Shown here piece after piece: positions 46,203 through 58,360 of a stretch of 64,000 nucleotides of DNA (position 1 is the stretch's first letter; each line of letters opens with the position of its first letter). Where the stretch lies: NCBI RefSeq assembly GCF_009727055.1, contig NC_052358.1, forward strand, positions 41,653,337 through 41,717,336, read 5' to 3'. A program made the translations under genes and the position numbers. This stretch comes from Benincasa hispida. Lineage: Eukaryota; Streptophyta; Magnoliopsida; Cucurbitales; Cucurbitaceae. Below the pieces are notes generated by a model. The model was not told the origin of the DNA. It did no database searches and saw only the letters and a list, made by a program, of their open reading frames with translations.

Positions 46203-47047
46203 TTATTGATCTTCTTCCAAGAATGTAGCATTTGTCGATACAAATACTTTATCTTCTTGGGGATCATAGAACAATCCTTCTTTTGTTTCTTTAGGGTATC
46301 CAACAAAGAGGCATAACTTCGAACGTGTTTCTAGTTTTTTAGGATTTTGTACCAACACGTATGCTGAACAACCCGAGATACGGAAATGACATAAACTAGT
46401 TTTGCGTCCTTTCCATAATTCATACGGTGTTTCTGAAATACTTTTTGAAGGAATAACATTTAGAATAAATACTTCAGTTTGAACTGCATACCCCCAAAAG
46501 GGTTCAGGTAACTGAGCATAACTCATCATTGATCGAACCATGTTTAACAAGGTTTGATTTCTCCTTTCTGCAATACCGTTTTGTTGTGGTATTCCAGGTG
46601 TTGTGAGCTGGGATTGAATTTCATGATCTACTAGATAGTTCTGGGACTGTAAATCTATATACTTGCCACCTCGATCAGATTAAAGTGTTTTAATTCTTTT
46701 ACTTAAAAAATTTTCTATCTCGGTCTTAAATTCTTTGAACTTTTCAAGATTTTCAGACTTGTGACTGATTAAGTAAATGTAGCCATATCTCGAGTAATTA
46801 TCAATAAAATTGACAAAACACTGATAGCCTCCGCATGATTTTACACTCATCAGACCACATAGGTCTGAATGTATAAGTTTGAGAGGCTATTTGGCACGAA
46901 GACCTTTGTCAAAAAAAGATCTTTTTGTCATTCTTCCCTCAAGATATGATTCACATGGAGATAAAGAACTATCTTCTAACTAACTTAGATGACCATTTTT
47001 TACTAATCTCTCAATCCTGTTGAGATTAATGTGACCAAGTCTGAGAT
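46203..47047 (-). pseudogene. Copia integrase relic (element B), interrupted at 47047
   Basis: Minus strand from 47047: LRLGHINLNRIERLVKNG (pre-integrase), LIHSDLCGLMSVKSCGGYQ and FIDNYSRYGYIYLI (integrase core with first Asp), SDRGGKYIDLQSQNY (second Asp), GIPQQNGIAERRNQT (Glu). Then 46550-46203: PEPFWGYAVQTEVFILNVIP, YELWKGRKTSL, GLFYDPQEDKVFVSTNATF. Stops occur near 46985, 46890 and 46680. The upstream half lies beyond the nested LTR element, at 52587 onward. Confidence 0.85.
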
Positions 47048-49091
47048 TGATGACATGCAGAAATTCATGTCATCCTAGGCCTTTTATTTAGAATTATGAG
47101 GGTTGTTAAGCAGAATATGCAACAATCATGTTAAGAATTCATGAGAAAATGAGTTTGCAGTGTTCAACATTGAGAATCTCGGCTAACCCATTATTATGCA
47201 TTATTATGCATTCAATTGTCTATTTTTGTAGCTAACGCTGGAAGTGGATGCAAACGTGAAAGTCGGACTATCACATAGACGACCACATGCGAAGAAACTC
47301 TCCATCGCAAAGGCGAACACATACGATCAACGCATGGGTGTTGCGGTAATCAACCGCATGTGTCCATCACATAGGAGTTGCGATTGTCAAGCGATTGCGT
47401 TCATCGTATAGAGTTACGGTAATCAAGTGAATGCGGTCACTACATGATTGCGGCGACACGATAAAACATAATAGTGGGATGACCGCAAGATTGGTGGAAT
47501 AGAGGCATCAACGCATATCTTAGAAAAATCAAAAGATGATGTTGACATTTCACCTACCACGCTGTTAGCAGTAGAGATTCAAAAAAGGACTAACGTGCCG
47601 CAAATGTCAGAATCAGAGTAGGTCCATAAATGCTATCGGTGATCAAGCTTTATAAATAGAAGTCGATGAGTAGAAGTTCAAATCATCCAAGTTTCGGCCT
47701 TCAGGCGGTTCTTTGTGATCCAGAAAAATGTGTTAGAAGAAAGCTTGAGAGTTCTTCATCTCCCTCATCCATTTCGAGTGATGACTAGAGGCTTCGTTGG
47801 AGTTAGATCTCGAGAGAGTCAGCTCCACCGCCCATCCATGGCACCACTGGCAGCCTTGACACACATCTGTTGGAAGCAAGACAATGCTTCCAGCTGGTCC
47901 TTCCATTTTCTCTTCTTTTCTTATATTGTATTGTATTACATTTGGGGATTAAGGAATTAATACATTATGTGTTCATGCATTTCTATGTTTCCTTCGATTC
48001 CATCTCCATCTTCTTTACTTAGCATCCTTAACTTTCATTGCATCACATAGTGAAATTGCTACAGTATCGCATACTTAGTCATGTGCATTAGAGATATGAA
48101 GCATGTAGCAAACCACCGGAAGGTGTGCGTTGTGCGAGTGTGTAAGAAAACCTTATTTGCTTAGTGTGAAGCTGTAGCAACGCCTGTCTATGGGCTAACA
48201 CAACGTTTTTCTATGAGTAAAGTCAGCAATAACTAACTGTTCGAGAGTGTAAGTGGTTGGTCGCATTAAGCAATGTAAGTAAGTATTCACTAGAGATAGG
48301 AATAATCTTACGTTAGCCAAGTTCATACGGTTACCTTGTCTTATGAGCGCATCATCCATCATTTAAGCATACTTGGAAGAGTAGTCTAAATACCAAATCT
48401 AAGTCTCGAGAGAGCGGATTGGAACGCATAAGCAAGAATGGGGAACTTAGGAATAAGCTCTGTTTGTTATCACACAACGTATGCACCCTACATAAAGGAT
48501 ATAACATGCGTCCAAGAAGTAGGATATGGTGGCTGTATGTGGTCATCTTGACCCTTTTGCATACACATCGCATACGTCCAAGATTTAGGCTCTAGTATGT
48601 GTAGCATGATCGCATAGCTTGTGTTGCCTGAGGTTGCCCTTGCGATCAATCTTAAGGGTTGCGATGAAGACATCATCATGTTATCTATTTTCCATCCATT
48701 TACTATGCGTCAACAGTTGTCGTGTCTCTACCTCTCATTCATATTCTCATTGTGTTGTCTGTTAGTTAGGAGTAGGAGTAGTTGTAGCATAAAACCCCTC
48801 CATTATTCTTTTATTCATCTGCCGTAAACACATTACTGCATAGCATCTAGCTACAAGTCCCTGAGTTCGATCACGAATCACCCAAGAAACTTGAGTTCGC
48901 ATTATACTTGGCGTGAGCGCAAGAAAACTTGTGACAGGAATGCATGGTTATCACATACATTTGTTAACGCATAGTTCATTCCAACGCATGACCATCGATG
49001 CATGATAATCAACGCATAACCTAAGACATGCATCGCATATTGCATTCACTTAATTTTAGTCATCAAGTTCTTGACGGCTAATTTTTCGTCA
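47048..49091 (+). repeat. 5' LTR of a nested non-coding LTR retrotransposon (~2.04 kb)
   Basis: Begins TGATGACATGCAGAAATTC and is colinear with 50511-52574 throughout, with many substitutions and short indels. Close to the right end come 'agtccctgagttcgatcac' and 'gacggctaatttttcgtca'. Similarity between the two LTRs extends about ten bases past CA ('ccaa..tttttgg'), so the exact 3' end could be up to 49101. Open frames inside are not genes. Confidence 0.85.
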
Positions 49092-49100
49092 CCAAAATTT

Positions 49101-49118
49101 TGGCGCCATTGCCAGGGA
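49101..49118 (+). other. Primer-binding site, tRNA-Asp type
   Basis: TGGCGCCATTGCCAGGGA directly follows the left LTR. It matches the usual plant Gypsy primer site complementary to the 3' end of tRNA-Asp (TGGCGCCGTTGCCGGGGA) with two differences. This places the nested element with the Gypsy-type families. Confidence 0.8.
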
Positions 49119-50510
49119 CTTGGCAACTAATTGTTTGTTGAGTTTTGTGTCCCTACAGTCAACCTTTTTATCTTGGGAGTATTGCAGCTTGTGCGACCAG
49201 GTTGTAACCAATATTGAAGTATAGGCGATGCGCCGAAAGCCAGTATTGACCCCAAGGTAGAAGGGCAATCAGTCGCATGACCTGAAGGCAGTTCTAAGCA
49301 CATGGTGGCCAACATGCGCCCAACAATTGCCGGAAGTTCCAATGGTCAAGGCATCTTGACTTATGCAGTTGAGAGAAATCACCTGCATGGAAGACTCATT
49401 GCGGTGACAACACTCCAATTTCTCTAGGGACGTCTTCTAATTTATCTTTACCTTGCTTTTGTAGTTTAGTTTATTTTTATTTTTATGGTTATTTTGGATA
49501 TACAGCCGCTTCCTTGGTTATGGTGCGATTTTTCCTTGTAGGTGCAATAATAAGTCTCCTCGGTGCATAGTACAACAGAAGAATTCCCTCCATCCTTCAA
49601 CACATGGCTTTGATCACGTGGATTCCAATGCATGATCGCATGCGTTATTCCGCCTAAGGTCCTTTTCTTTTTATCCTTTATGCATTATCCTTTTGAAATT
49701 CTCCTTGTCTGATTGCGTTCCTTTGCGATGAATCTATGATGGTACGTATAATTCATTGCATCCACTAACTGAGCATTGCAAGGCTCACCTTACTTTTTTT
49801 AGCTTCTTCAAAATTTGAAATTCTTAAGTTTTGTTTTGCACAAACCTTTGTTCAAACATTCGTTACTGCATTCCTGTTGATTTTATTTTTAGCTTTTCGG
49901 TGAGAACACTGCCAACCTCTAAGTTTGGGGGTGGCAGCGATCAACCTATGTTGATAAGAGTTATGTTGTGAAAGGCACTTACTCGTATTTGGATGTCCGC
50001 ATGACACACGTAGGGGCAAGCCAAAACGAAGGTAAATCTCCAGGATCAACGCATAAGTGCAACTCCTCTGTCCGGCGCAAGCCAAATCAAGCAAGACAAG
50101 AGGTTGAGTTGAATATGGAACGCAACCTAGTTTGGATGCACCGCATGACACATGTGGGGGTAAGCCAAAACGAAGAACGTAACCAAATTCAATTGTTGCA
50201 TTTGAATAAGTAATCGAAGAATTTTGAATTGTTTTTTGAACGAACACATTTTCAAAAAGCTAAAATCAAAGTTGACGGTGAATGAATAATAACATTTTTG
50301 AGCAAAGCTTACCGGATAAAACATTAGTAAAAGATCTTTTGAAGAAACAGCCAAAGTGGAGGAAGCGAGCCAATGCGACGATGGTTAGATGGTTACTGAG
50401 TAATTATATTCTGAGAAGCTGGTCATACAAGGGAAAACCGGAAGGTGAGTTAGAATTTCTTGAGTATAACACATGCTTGAGGACAAGCATGATTCTAAAG
50501 TTTGATGGTG
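49119..50510 (+). mobile_element. Non-coding internal region of the nested LTR element
   Basis: Only about 1.4 kb lies between the LTRs and no gag or pol motif occurs in any frame, so the element depended on proteins from elsewhere (LARD-like). A 43-base block (ggatgtccgcatgacacacg...) at 49991 recurs at 50134. The right end has 'gaattt cttgagtataacacatgc' and 'ttctaaagtttgatggtg' just before the second LTR, the latter in the position of the polypurine tract. Frames at 49852-50247 (-) and 49968-50213 (+) reflect the 43-base repeat. Confidence 0.8.
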
Positions 50511-52574
50511 TGATGACATAACAGAAATTCATGTCAATCTTAAGCCTTTTATTTAGAATTATGAGGGTTGTTAAGCAGAATATGCGACAATTATGTTAGG
50601 AATTCATGAGAAAAATGAGTTTGCGGCATTCAGCATTGAGAATTTTTGGCTAAACCCATTATTATGCGTTATTATTGCATCCAATTGTCTATTTTTGTAG
50701 CTAACGCAGGAAGTGGATGCAAACACGGAAGCCGGACTACGCATAAGACGCCCGTATGCAAGAGAAACTCTCCATCACAAAAGGAGAATGCATACAATCA
50801 ACGCATGGGTGTTGCGGTAATCCAACCGCATGCATCCATCACAATAAGAGTTGCGATCGTCAAGCGATTGCGGTCATACGTGTAGAGTTGCAGTAATCAA
50901 AGCGAATGTGGTCACTCCACGATTGCGGCTACACGATAACGCATAATAGTGGGATGACCGCAAGGTTGGGTGGAATGGAAGCATCAATGCATATCTCGGG
51001 AAAATCAAAAAGATGATATTGACATTTCACCTACCACGCCGTTAGCAGCAGAGGTTTAGAAAAGGACTAACGTGTCGCGAATGTCAGAGAATCAAGAGTA
51101 GGTCCATAAAATGCTGTTGAGCGATCAGGCTCTATAAATAGAAGCCGAATGAGCAGAAGTTCAAATCTTCAAAGTTTCGGCCTTCGGGCGGATCTTTGTG
51201 ATCCAGAAAAATGCGTTAGAAGAAAGCTTGAGAGTTTTCATTATCTCCCTCATCCATATTTCGAGTGATAACCGGAGCCTTCGCCAAAGTTTAGTATCTC
51301 GAGAGAGTTAGCTCCACCACCGGCAGCCTTGAACAACACCATCTGCTGGAAAGCAAGACATTGCTTCCAACTGGTCCTACCAATTTTCTCTTTTTCTTAT
51401 ATTGTATTGTATTATATTTTGGGATTAAGGAATTAATACATTGTGTGTCAATGCATTTTATATATTTCCTTACGATTCCATCTCCATCACTTCTTTAACT
51501 TAGCATCCTTAAACTTTTATTGGCATCACTTAGTGAGATGTTAGAGTATCGAATACTTAGTCATGGGGATTAGAGATATGAAGGCATGTAAACAAACCAT
51601 CGGAAAGGTGTGCGTTGTGCGAGTGTGTGAGAAAACCTTATTTGCTTAGTGTGAAGCTGTAAGCAATGCCTGTCTATAGGTTAACGCAACACTTGTCTAT
51701 GAGTAAAGTCAGCAACAACTAATTGTCCGGGGGGGGGGGGGGGTAAGTGGTTGGTCGCATTAAGCAATGTAAGCAAGTATTCACTAGAGGTAGGAGTAGC
51801 CAAGTTCATGCGGTTACCTTGTCTTATGAGCGCATCATTCATCATTTAGGCATACTTGGAAGAGTAGTCTAAATACCAAATCTAAGTCTCGAGAGAGGGG
51901 ATTGGAACACATAAGCAAGAATGAGGAACTTAGGAATAAGCTCCATTTGCTATCACACAGCGTATGCACCCTACAGAGAGGATATTGCATGCGTCCAAGA
52001 AGTAAGATATGGTGGCTGTATGCGGTCACTTCGACCTTTTTTCATACACATCGCATACGTCCTAGATTTAGGCTCTAATGTGTGTAGCATGATCGCATAG
52101 CTTATGTTGCCTGAGGTTGCCCTTGCGGTCAATCTTAAGGGTTGCGATGAAGACATCCTCATGTTATCTATTTTCCATCCATTTACTACGCGTCAACAAT
52201 TGTCATGTCTCTACCTCTCATTCATATTCTCATTGCGTTGTCTGTTAGTTAGGAGTAGGAGTAGTTGTAGCATAAAACCCCTCCATTATTCTTTTATTCA
52301 TCCGTCATAAACACATTACCGTATAACATCTAGCTACAAGTCCCTGAGTTCGACCTCAGATCACCCGAGAAACTTGCATTCGCGTTATACTTGGCGTGAG
52401 TGCAAGAAAACTTGTGACAGGAACACATGGTCATCGCATACATTCGTTAACACATAGTTCATTCCAACGCATGACCACCAACACATGATAATCAACACAT
52501 AACCTAAGACATGCATTGCATATTGCGTCCACTTAATTTTAGTCATCAAGTTCTTGATGGCTAATTTTTCATCA
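50511..52574 (+). repeat. 3' LTR of the nested element (~2.06 kb)
   Basis: Begins TGATGACATAACAGAAATTC and ends GGCTAATTTTTCATCA, with similarity to the other LTR to about 52586. A run of 15 G at 51729-51743 stands where the left LTR has 'gagagt', an odd replacement. To its right the Copia element B coding resumes on the minus strand. No 5-base TSD is seen. Confidence 0.85.
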
Positions 52575-52586
52575 CCAAGTTTTTGG

Positions 52587-53955
52587 CCAAAGATAGGCGT
52601 TAGGAGAAATTTTCTGTTTTTTATTTCGAGTCTCAGCTGTTTTAAACCTCTCTATATTTAGAATGACCTTTGCTTCAGTTTGTTTTAATATGTACAAGTT
52701 ATTTTCGAGTCTTGCAGAACAAATATGAACATCTCTTGAAAAAACAAACACTTCATTAGATTCAAAAGATATTCTATACATATTTTCTAGTAGATAAGAG
52801 ATGGAGATTAAGTTTCTTTTCATCTTAAGTACATAGTACACATTCCTAAGTAAGATGAAAGACTCTCCAAAAAATAGCTTAACATCTCCCACTACATGAG
52901 CTAAAATGACTTCACCCGTTCCCACCTTGAATGTCATTTCCTATTCAGAAAGTTCCCTCCAAGAACTAGTTTCCTTTAGAAAAGTGCAAACATGATTAAT
53001 GACACCTAAATCTAATATCCAGGTTTGGTGAGTATTCTCTACTAGACATGTTTCAACTACTAGTAAATCTGATTTACCATGTTTCGCCTTTGTCGCTTTC
53101 TTTTCTACCAAATATTTTGGCAGTACATTTCTAGTACCTATCCTCTCCGAAATGAAAACACTTTCCTTTGGGAGTCTTGTTTTTGTTTTTGTTTTTCTTA
53201 GCAGTGGTTTTCTTATTCCCTTTACCCTTCTTCTTCATTTGTATAGATTTATCTTTCGAAGAAGAGAAAATAGACTTCTTGTTATCAGTGGGTCTTGTTC
53301 CAGACGTTGACCCCTTAAAAAACTTCTTAGATCAAAAAATAACATTTACTTCTTTTTCTTTAAGTCTCATCATAGACTGATATGTCTATAACTCGTTCAA
53401 CAACGTAGTCAAATTATAAGTGATTTTGTTCATAACAACATTGGTTCTGAAAGGCAGATAACTCTCCGGGAGAGATTCCAATATCATATTGACTTGACTT
53501 ATCTCATCTATCATCGCCCCATGAGCCTCCGCAATATTAAATTGGACCATCATATCGAGAACATGTTCTCTAATGTTGGACCCATCTTTCATGCGAGTAC
53601 TGTAAACATACTTAATGGATTCATGTCGAACAGAGGATGACAGTTGCCTGAACATCTCCTAGAGTAATGCCATTATCTCACGGGTGGTGGGCATTACCTC
53701 ATGTTTCTTATTAAGTACATCAAATATACTTGCTAAGATGTAGGCTCGATCTTTTTCATTAGCCCTAACCTACCGATCATAGATGTCCTGAACATTTTGT
53801 TTCGCTATTGTACTCGGAACCTGAGGACATTCCTCCATCAACACAAAACTCAAATCATCCAAAACTAATATAGTATTGATGTTGAATTTCCAGTTTGAAT
53901 ATCCTTCACCGTTAAACTTATCCGAAGCTAGCAGTTGTATAATTGAATTTGACAT
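52587..53955 (-). pseudogene. Copia gag-protease relic (element B, upstream half)
   Basis: Gag opens at 53955 with MSNSIIQLLASDKFNGEGYS, then DLSFVLMEECPQVPS. 53655-53386 has MFRQLSSSVRHESIKYVYST, VLDMMVQFNIAEAHG and ESLPESYLPFRTNV. A zinc-knuckle-like KCFHFGEDRY lies near 53150. The protease site near 53015 reads ILDLGVINHVC where active enzymes have DSGATNH, so the catalytic Ser and Thr are lost. 52937-52587 has MTFKVGTGEVILAHVVGD, VYYVLKMKRNLISIS and KISPNAYLW, ending exactly where the nested element entered. Coding continues on its far side at 47047 with LRLGH. Confidence 0.88.
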
Positions 53956-54781
53956 TACTGAAAAATCTAAACAAATTCTATAAAACTTTATGCATCTAAA
54001 TCCAAATTTAGCAAAAATAATAAAGTACCCAATAAATCTTTATTTATTTACAACGATGCTTTAGTGATTTAGAATAGTTGCTAGCGTGGGGCAATCAAGA
54101 ATTCTTTCACTAAAGCAACACAATCTTGATCAAATACTATATCAGAATAACTCTTTACTCGTATAGTTCTTTTGGTTATCATTTTCGGTCAAGATCTTTA
54201 CTAACAATTAGTAATTCTTGTAAGTGTGACCCGCCATTTTCAGATTTTATAGAACAGTATGAATATGCCCCTGATATGGAAGACAATACCCAAGACGGAA
54301 CTATAAGACCTTATTCATTACTGAAGTTTTGGTTGTTTCGAATCCTATGTTACAACTCTCCGAGGGGATCGCCGTGGTTAACGACTAGCTAGTGCCATCT
54401 AAATACGAAAGCAGACACAACATAAGAATCTCACGGTTCAAACTAATGGAGGAGACCGTAGGACAATGTTGACACATTTCCTTCATCCATTTACTATGAA
54501 CCACTTCCCCCATTCACTTTGTTATTGACCCATGCAAACACTTTCTGAATGGAGTAGTAGCGGTAAAAGCGATGCGAAGCCGAGCATGGATCTTATGGTG
54601 TGAACTCTTGAGGATGTGGGAGCTAATAACTATATATCGAATATATTGTTAATGTCCTACTGAAGTGTTCTAAATGTTTGGGTATCTATTTACTTAGGTT
54701 AAAAATGGTTAACTTTTGAATAACCTAAATTTATATCATTTTTATCCAAGTAAAACATTTATATTTTGATATAACCCTACG
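53956..54781 (-). other. 5' untranslated region of Copia element B, truncated
   Basis: Non-coding, with the arrangement seen in element A's leader ('ttagcaaaaat', 'ccatttactatgaacc', 'tgaatgg'). The primer-binding site and 5' LTR are missing: at about 54780 it meets an inverted RT fragment. The plus frame at 54126-54392 has no recognisable content. Confidence 0.55.
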
Positions 54782-55290
54782 AATGAAGTAGAATTTCTAG
54801 CTGACGTGAAGAAATGGCTGGCTATGCAATTCCAAATGAAAGATTTGGAAGAAGCATAGTATGTTCACAAGATCCAAATAGTTCGAAACCGTAAGAAAAA
54901 AACTTTAGCACTATCTCAAGCATCTTATATAGACAAAATGTTGTCTAGATATAAAATGCAAAATTCCAAGAAAGGAACGTTGACTTTCAGATATGGAATT
55001 TATTTGTCTAAGGAACAAAGTCCTAAGACACCTCAAGAGGTTGAGGATATGAAACCAATTCCATATGTATCAGCAATATGGAATTTAATGTATGCCATGT
55101 TGTGTACACGTTCCGACATATGCTATGTAGTTGGAATAGTTAGCAGGTTTCAATCCAATCCTGGATATGATCATTGGACTGCTGTTAAGAACATTCTCAA
55201 GTATTTTTGGAAAACGAGAAATTATATGCTTGTGTACGGTGCTGAGGATCTGATCCTTACTGGAGACAGTGATTTTGACTTCCAAACCGA
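54782..55290 (+). pseudogene. Inverted Copia RT fragment (element G)
   Basis: Plus strand: EVEFLADVKKWLAMQFQMKD, LALSQASYIDKMLSRYKMQN, PKTPQEVEDM, AMLCTRSDICYVVGIVSRF, LILTGDSDFDFQTE, with one stop near 54858. It corresponds closely to element B's 45350-44849 on the other strand, so it is a separate, oppositely oriented piece of a related element. Confidence 0.85.
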
Positions 55291-56402
55291 GGTGCTTCTC
55301 ATGCACAATCACACAATTCGCACTTGAATTAGGAAGTAGTTGCTAGCTATGAAGTGCTTGCATGCTGCAAAAAAAAAAAAAAAAAAAAAAAAAATAATAA
55401 AAGCTCTCTAAATTGAAGAGAAATGATGAGAATTTGGCTGAAGAAAATGGTTTTCTAAAGTTGATCATCATCTCTCTCTCAAACCTAGATTTTCACTTCA
55501 CAAATTCACTCAAATTCGAGTTCCACTACTCAAATTCAAGGTTGAGAATAGTAGAGAAGATCTCTTGGTGGTTCACTGTCGATTTGGAGTTGATTTGGAG
55601 CGAAGAGTAACTTGGAATTGGAAGATTTTGTCAAAGTTAAGTTCAACTTGAAACCCTCTTGAGTTTTTTTTAAGTAGCATGCTTTAGAACTCGAATTAAA
55701 TGTAATTAGAGTGCTTATTGATTCTATTTTCTTTTGTTGCATGCTAATATATTCCATCAATATGTTTCTAAAATACCCTTATACTTTCAAAAGTTGCAAT
55801 ATTACCCTAGAACATTAAAAACGATTCAAAAATACCCTTGGAGTAAAAATTTGTTAATTTTGATGGAAATTGAGATCTAAAATGGTGTAATATATGACAT
55901 AAAACTAATTTTTTTTGAATCACTACATTGTTTTAGGTCTTTCTAACATAGTTCTAAGTTTTAATTTCTATTTGAAATTCTAAAGAATTTTACTCTATGG
56001 GTAGTTTTGAAACGTTTATAAAAGATGAGAGGTATATCGCAAATGTTGAAAGGATTAGCGTTACGATGCTATATCTCCAAGCATTGTGCCTCGCCTTGTA
56101 GCGTTGCAGAATGCCTCTATTTTGTGCGTTTTTCCTGTGAACTTGCATTGATCACCTCCATTCTTCCTCAATCTCATCAACAACAATTGCTCTTTCAATC
56201 AACACGAACTTACAGGCTTGAAGCGAAAATTAAATGCCCAAAATACAATGGGCCCTTACATTTTAATCTCATAAAAAAATTAATCTAAGTGCCAAAAAGT
56301 ATAAATATCCAATTTTGTAAACCTTCATTCAAAATGCAGATTTAAAACCAACATCTAAACTGATTTTTGCTTAAAAAATATGAAGAAAAGATGCAAGAAA
56401 TT
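55291..56402. other. Unassigned retrotransposon-flanking DNA with poly-A run
   Basis: No gene supported. A run of more than 20 A follows 'catgctgc' at 55371. The frames at 55413-55610, 55536-55760 and 56025-56288 have no domain I recognise. On the minus strand this is the position where gag of the element with the LTR at 56418 should lie, but no gag motif is visible. Confidence 0.45.
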
Positions 56403-56415
56403 GGTTATGATACCA
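56403..56415 (-). other. Primer-binding site beside the LTR at 56418
   Basis: Minus strand reads TGGTATCATAACC two bases from the LTR end, similar to TGGTATCAGAGTC at 21666-21678 with changes in the second half. It marks 56418-60190 as a 5' LTR of a minus-oriented Copia element. Confidence 0.7.
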
Positions 56416-56743
56416 ATTGAAAGGATCAAACCCCAAACGAAAGCGTGTGAATACCTTGCATTCTGAAAACTGATTTTTGAATAAACAAAAATAGCGTTCT
56501 AAAACAAAACTCATGAAAGATAAACATGTTAAAAGCATGCTTTAATGAAGAAGGGAAACTAAGAGAGAACCATTTCTTACCTTTGAAGATTCCCAAGCTT
56601 CTAGAAAGATCCTCTCAGTTTTCCAACGAACGTCTCCTTAATCGATCTTAAACACAACCGTCACCTCAATTGATCTTGAAAACTACCACGGGAATAAACT
56701 TGTTATTCTCTAGGATTCTAATAGAAGGATAGGTGGTATCCTA

Positions 56744-58303
56744 TGAAGTGTTGTGAATATGATGAAATTATGGTGTATATTGCAATGGTGGTATATGCGT
56801 TGTGCATGCAAGTTTTCCTAGCAGAATCCAAGTATAAATCCTACTAAATGCCTGGTAAGCCCAGGGTCAAACACAGGGACTATGGAGACAATATGCGACG
56901 GAGATTTTAGAGTTCTTTGCGGTGACAAATAATACAGTGAGTTGGTTGGTATGTTTGTTTAAGGTATATAATCTATGCGGTGGACTTGAGAAAAGAGTTT
57001 ATAACAACGAAAGATAATGAGTATGTGGGGGAACGGGTTAAGAAAGTATTTAGCTAGCGCTTCTTGAGATTGCATTCAAGCTATGCAATCATGCTATACA
57101 CATACAACAACAATTCATTTTCCATTGCAAATGCTATAGCTCCTATTTTTAGGACGCATGTGATGTATGCGATGATGTCTATAGGACTTATTTCTAAGCC
57201 TCTATTCTTGTCTATGCGATGATGAATGACACACACATATACAAGGTGACTGCACACTATCATATCCTATCTCTAGGGTGCATGCGATGCATTAATAGGA
57301 AAAAGAACTTATTCCTAAGTTTCTATCTCTTGATTATGTGGTTCTAACCTGACTCTCTCGAGTCTAGATTCTAATCTGACTTTTCTAAGTATAGATCCTA
57401 TTCTTAGACCACCCTCCTGAGCATCTCTAAAGGACGAATGGCACATACATAATACAAGATGATCACATAAAGTGAAGATCTCAGGTTATTCTAGCTAAGT
57501 GCTTCTCAACCCATTTGACAGTTTAGTTACTCATGCGTAATGTAAAGAGAGTGAACATATGTAGAGATGCAGATTCCATTTTATAAATAAGATAAGAGTA
57601 CAAAATGACAATGGAAAATAAGGATAGATAGCCTAGTAGCAATGTCTTGCTTCCCAAGGTTTTTACACTGAGTTTCCTCTACTCTGCCTAAAAGAATATT
57701 CTTGCTTCCGCAAGAGTCGGCCTTCTCTTTGTTCTCAATGCTTCCCGCCACTCTTCCGAGCTAACCAGAACAATCTTTCGTCGTCTTCTTTCTTCACTCG
57801 TCTCCGCCCTCTAAATATATAAAATACAAACTACCAATATCTATGTATAAGGCGAAGAAGAACTCTAAACTCTGAATAGCGGAACTGGAATTGAACACTT
57901 TTAACGAAGGTGGCCTTCGGTATTTATAGAGCTTCAGGGGGAAGAGCTTTTTCTCTAAAATGATTGCACTGATGGGATATCATTGTGATTTATCACCTTG
58001 ATGCGCTGGCTTTATGCGGCCACCTTCTTGAGCAAATCTTCGAAGCATACGATCACATAACCTTGCGGTCTCAATCTTTTAATGCGCTAAGACGCTAAAT
58101 TCCTTGGATCGCAACTCTGCCTTGCGCCAATGCATTTTCCTGCACAAAATACATAGATTAGCTGCTTTAATGCGATGAACGCATGCAATCGAAATGTTCT
58201 GAGCTTAATGCTTTTTGACACGATTTTATATATTTTTATCGTCGCAATCCTACATTGTTTTATATTTTTGTGTTGTAATAACGTGCATTTCTGTCTGTTA
58301 TCA
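56744..58303 (-). mobile_element. Solo LTR with perfect TSD TCCTA (1,560 bases)
   Basis: Flanked by tccta at 56739-56743 and 58304-58308. On the minus strand it begins TGATAACAGACAGAAATGC and ends CAACACTTCA. Same family as 31678-33327: shared start, 'gcatgcgttcatcgcattaaa' near the 5' part, and 'tgtttgaccctgggcttacc' near the 3' end. It sits inside another LTR, so the host LTR is older. No internal coding remains. Confidence 0.92.
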
Positions 58304-58360
58304 TCCTACTCTATAAGAGGAAGAGGTAGAGAGATTTCTTTGGAGAGAGTAGAAAGGATT

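Noticed and set aside
48352..48827. Frames in the left nested LTR, repeated at 51835-52310 in the right LTR
   Set aside because: Their conservation between the two places is due to LTR duplication, not coding.
55371..55393. Poly-A run as the tail of a processed pseudogene
   Set aside because: The sequence before it shows no host-gene coding and no TSD was seen; a simple homopolymer is enough.
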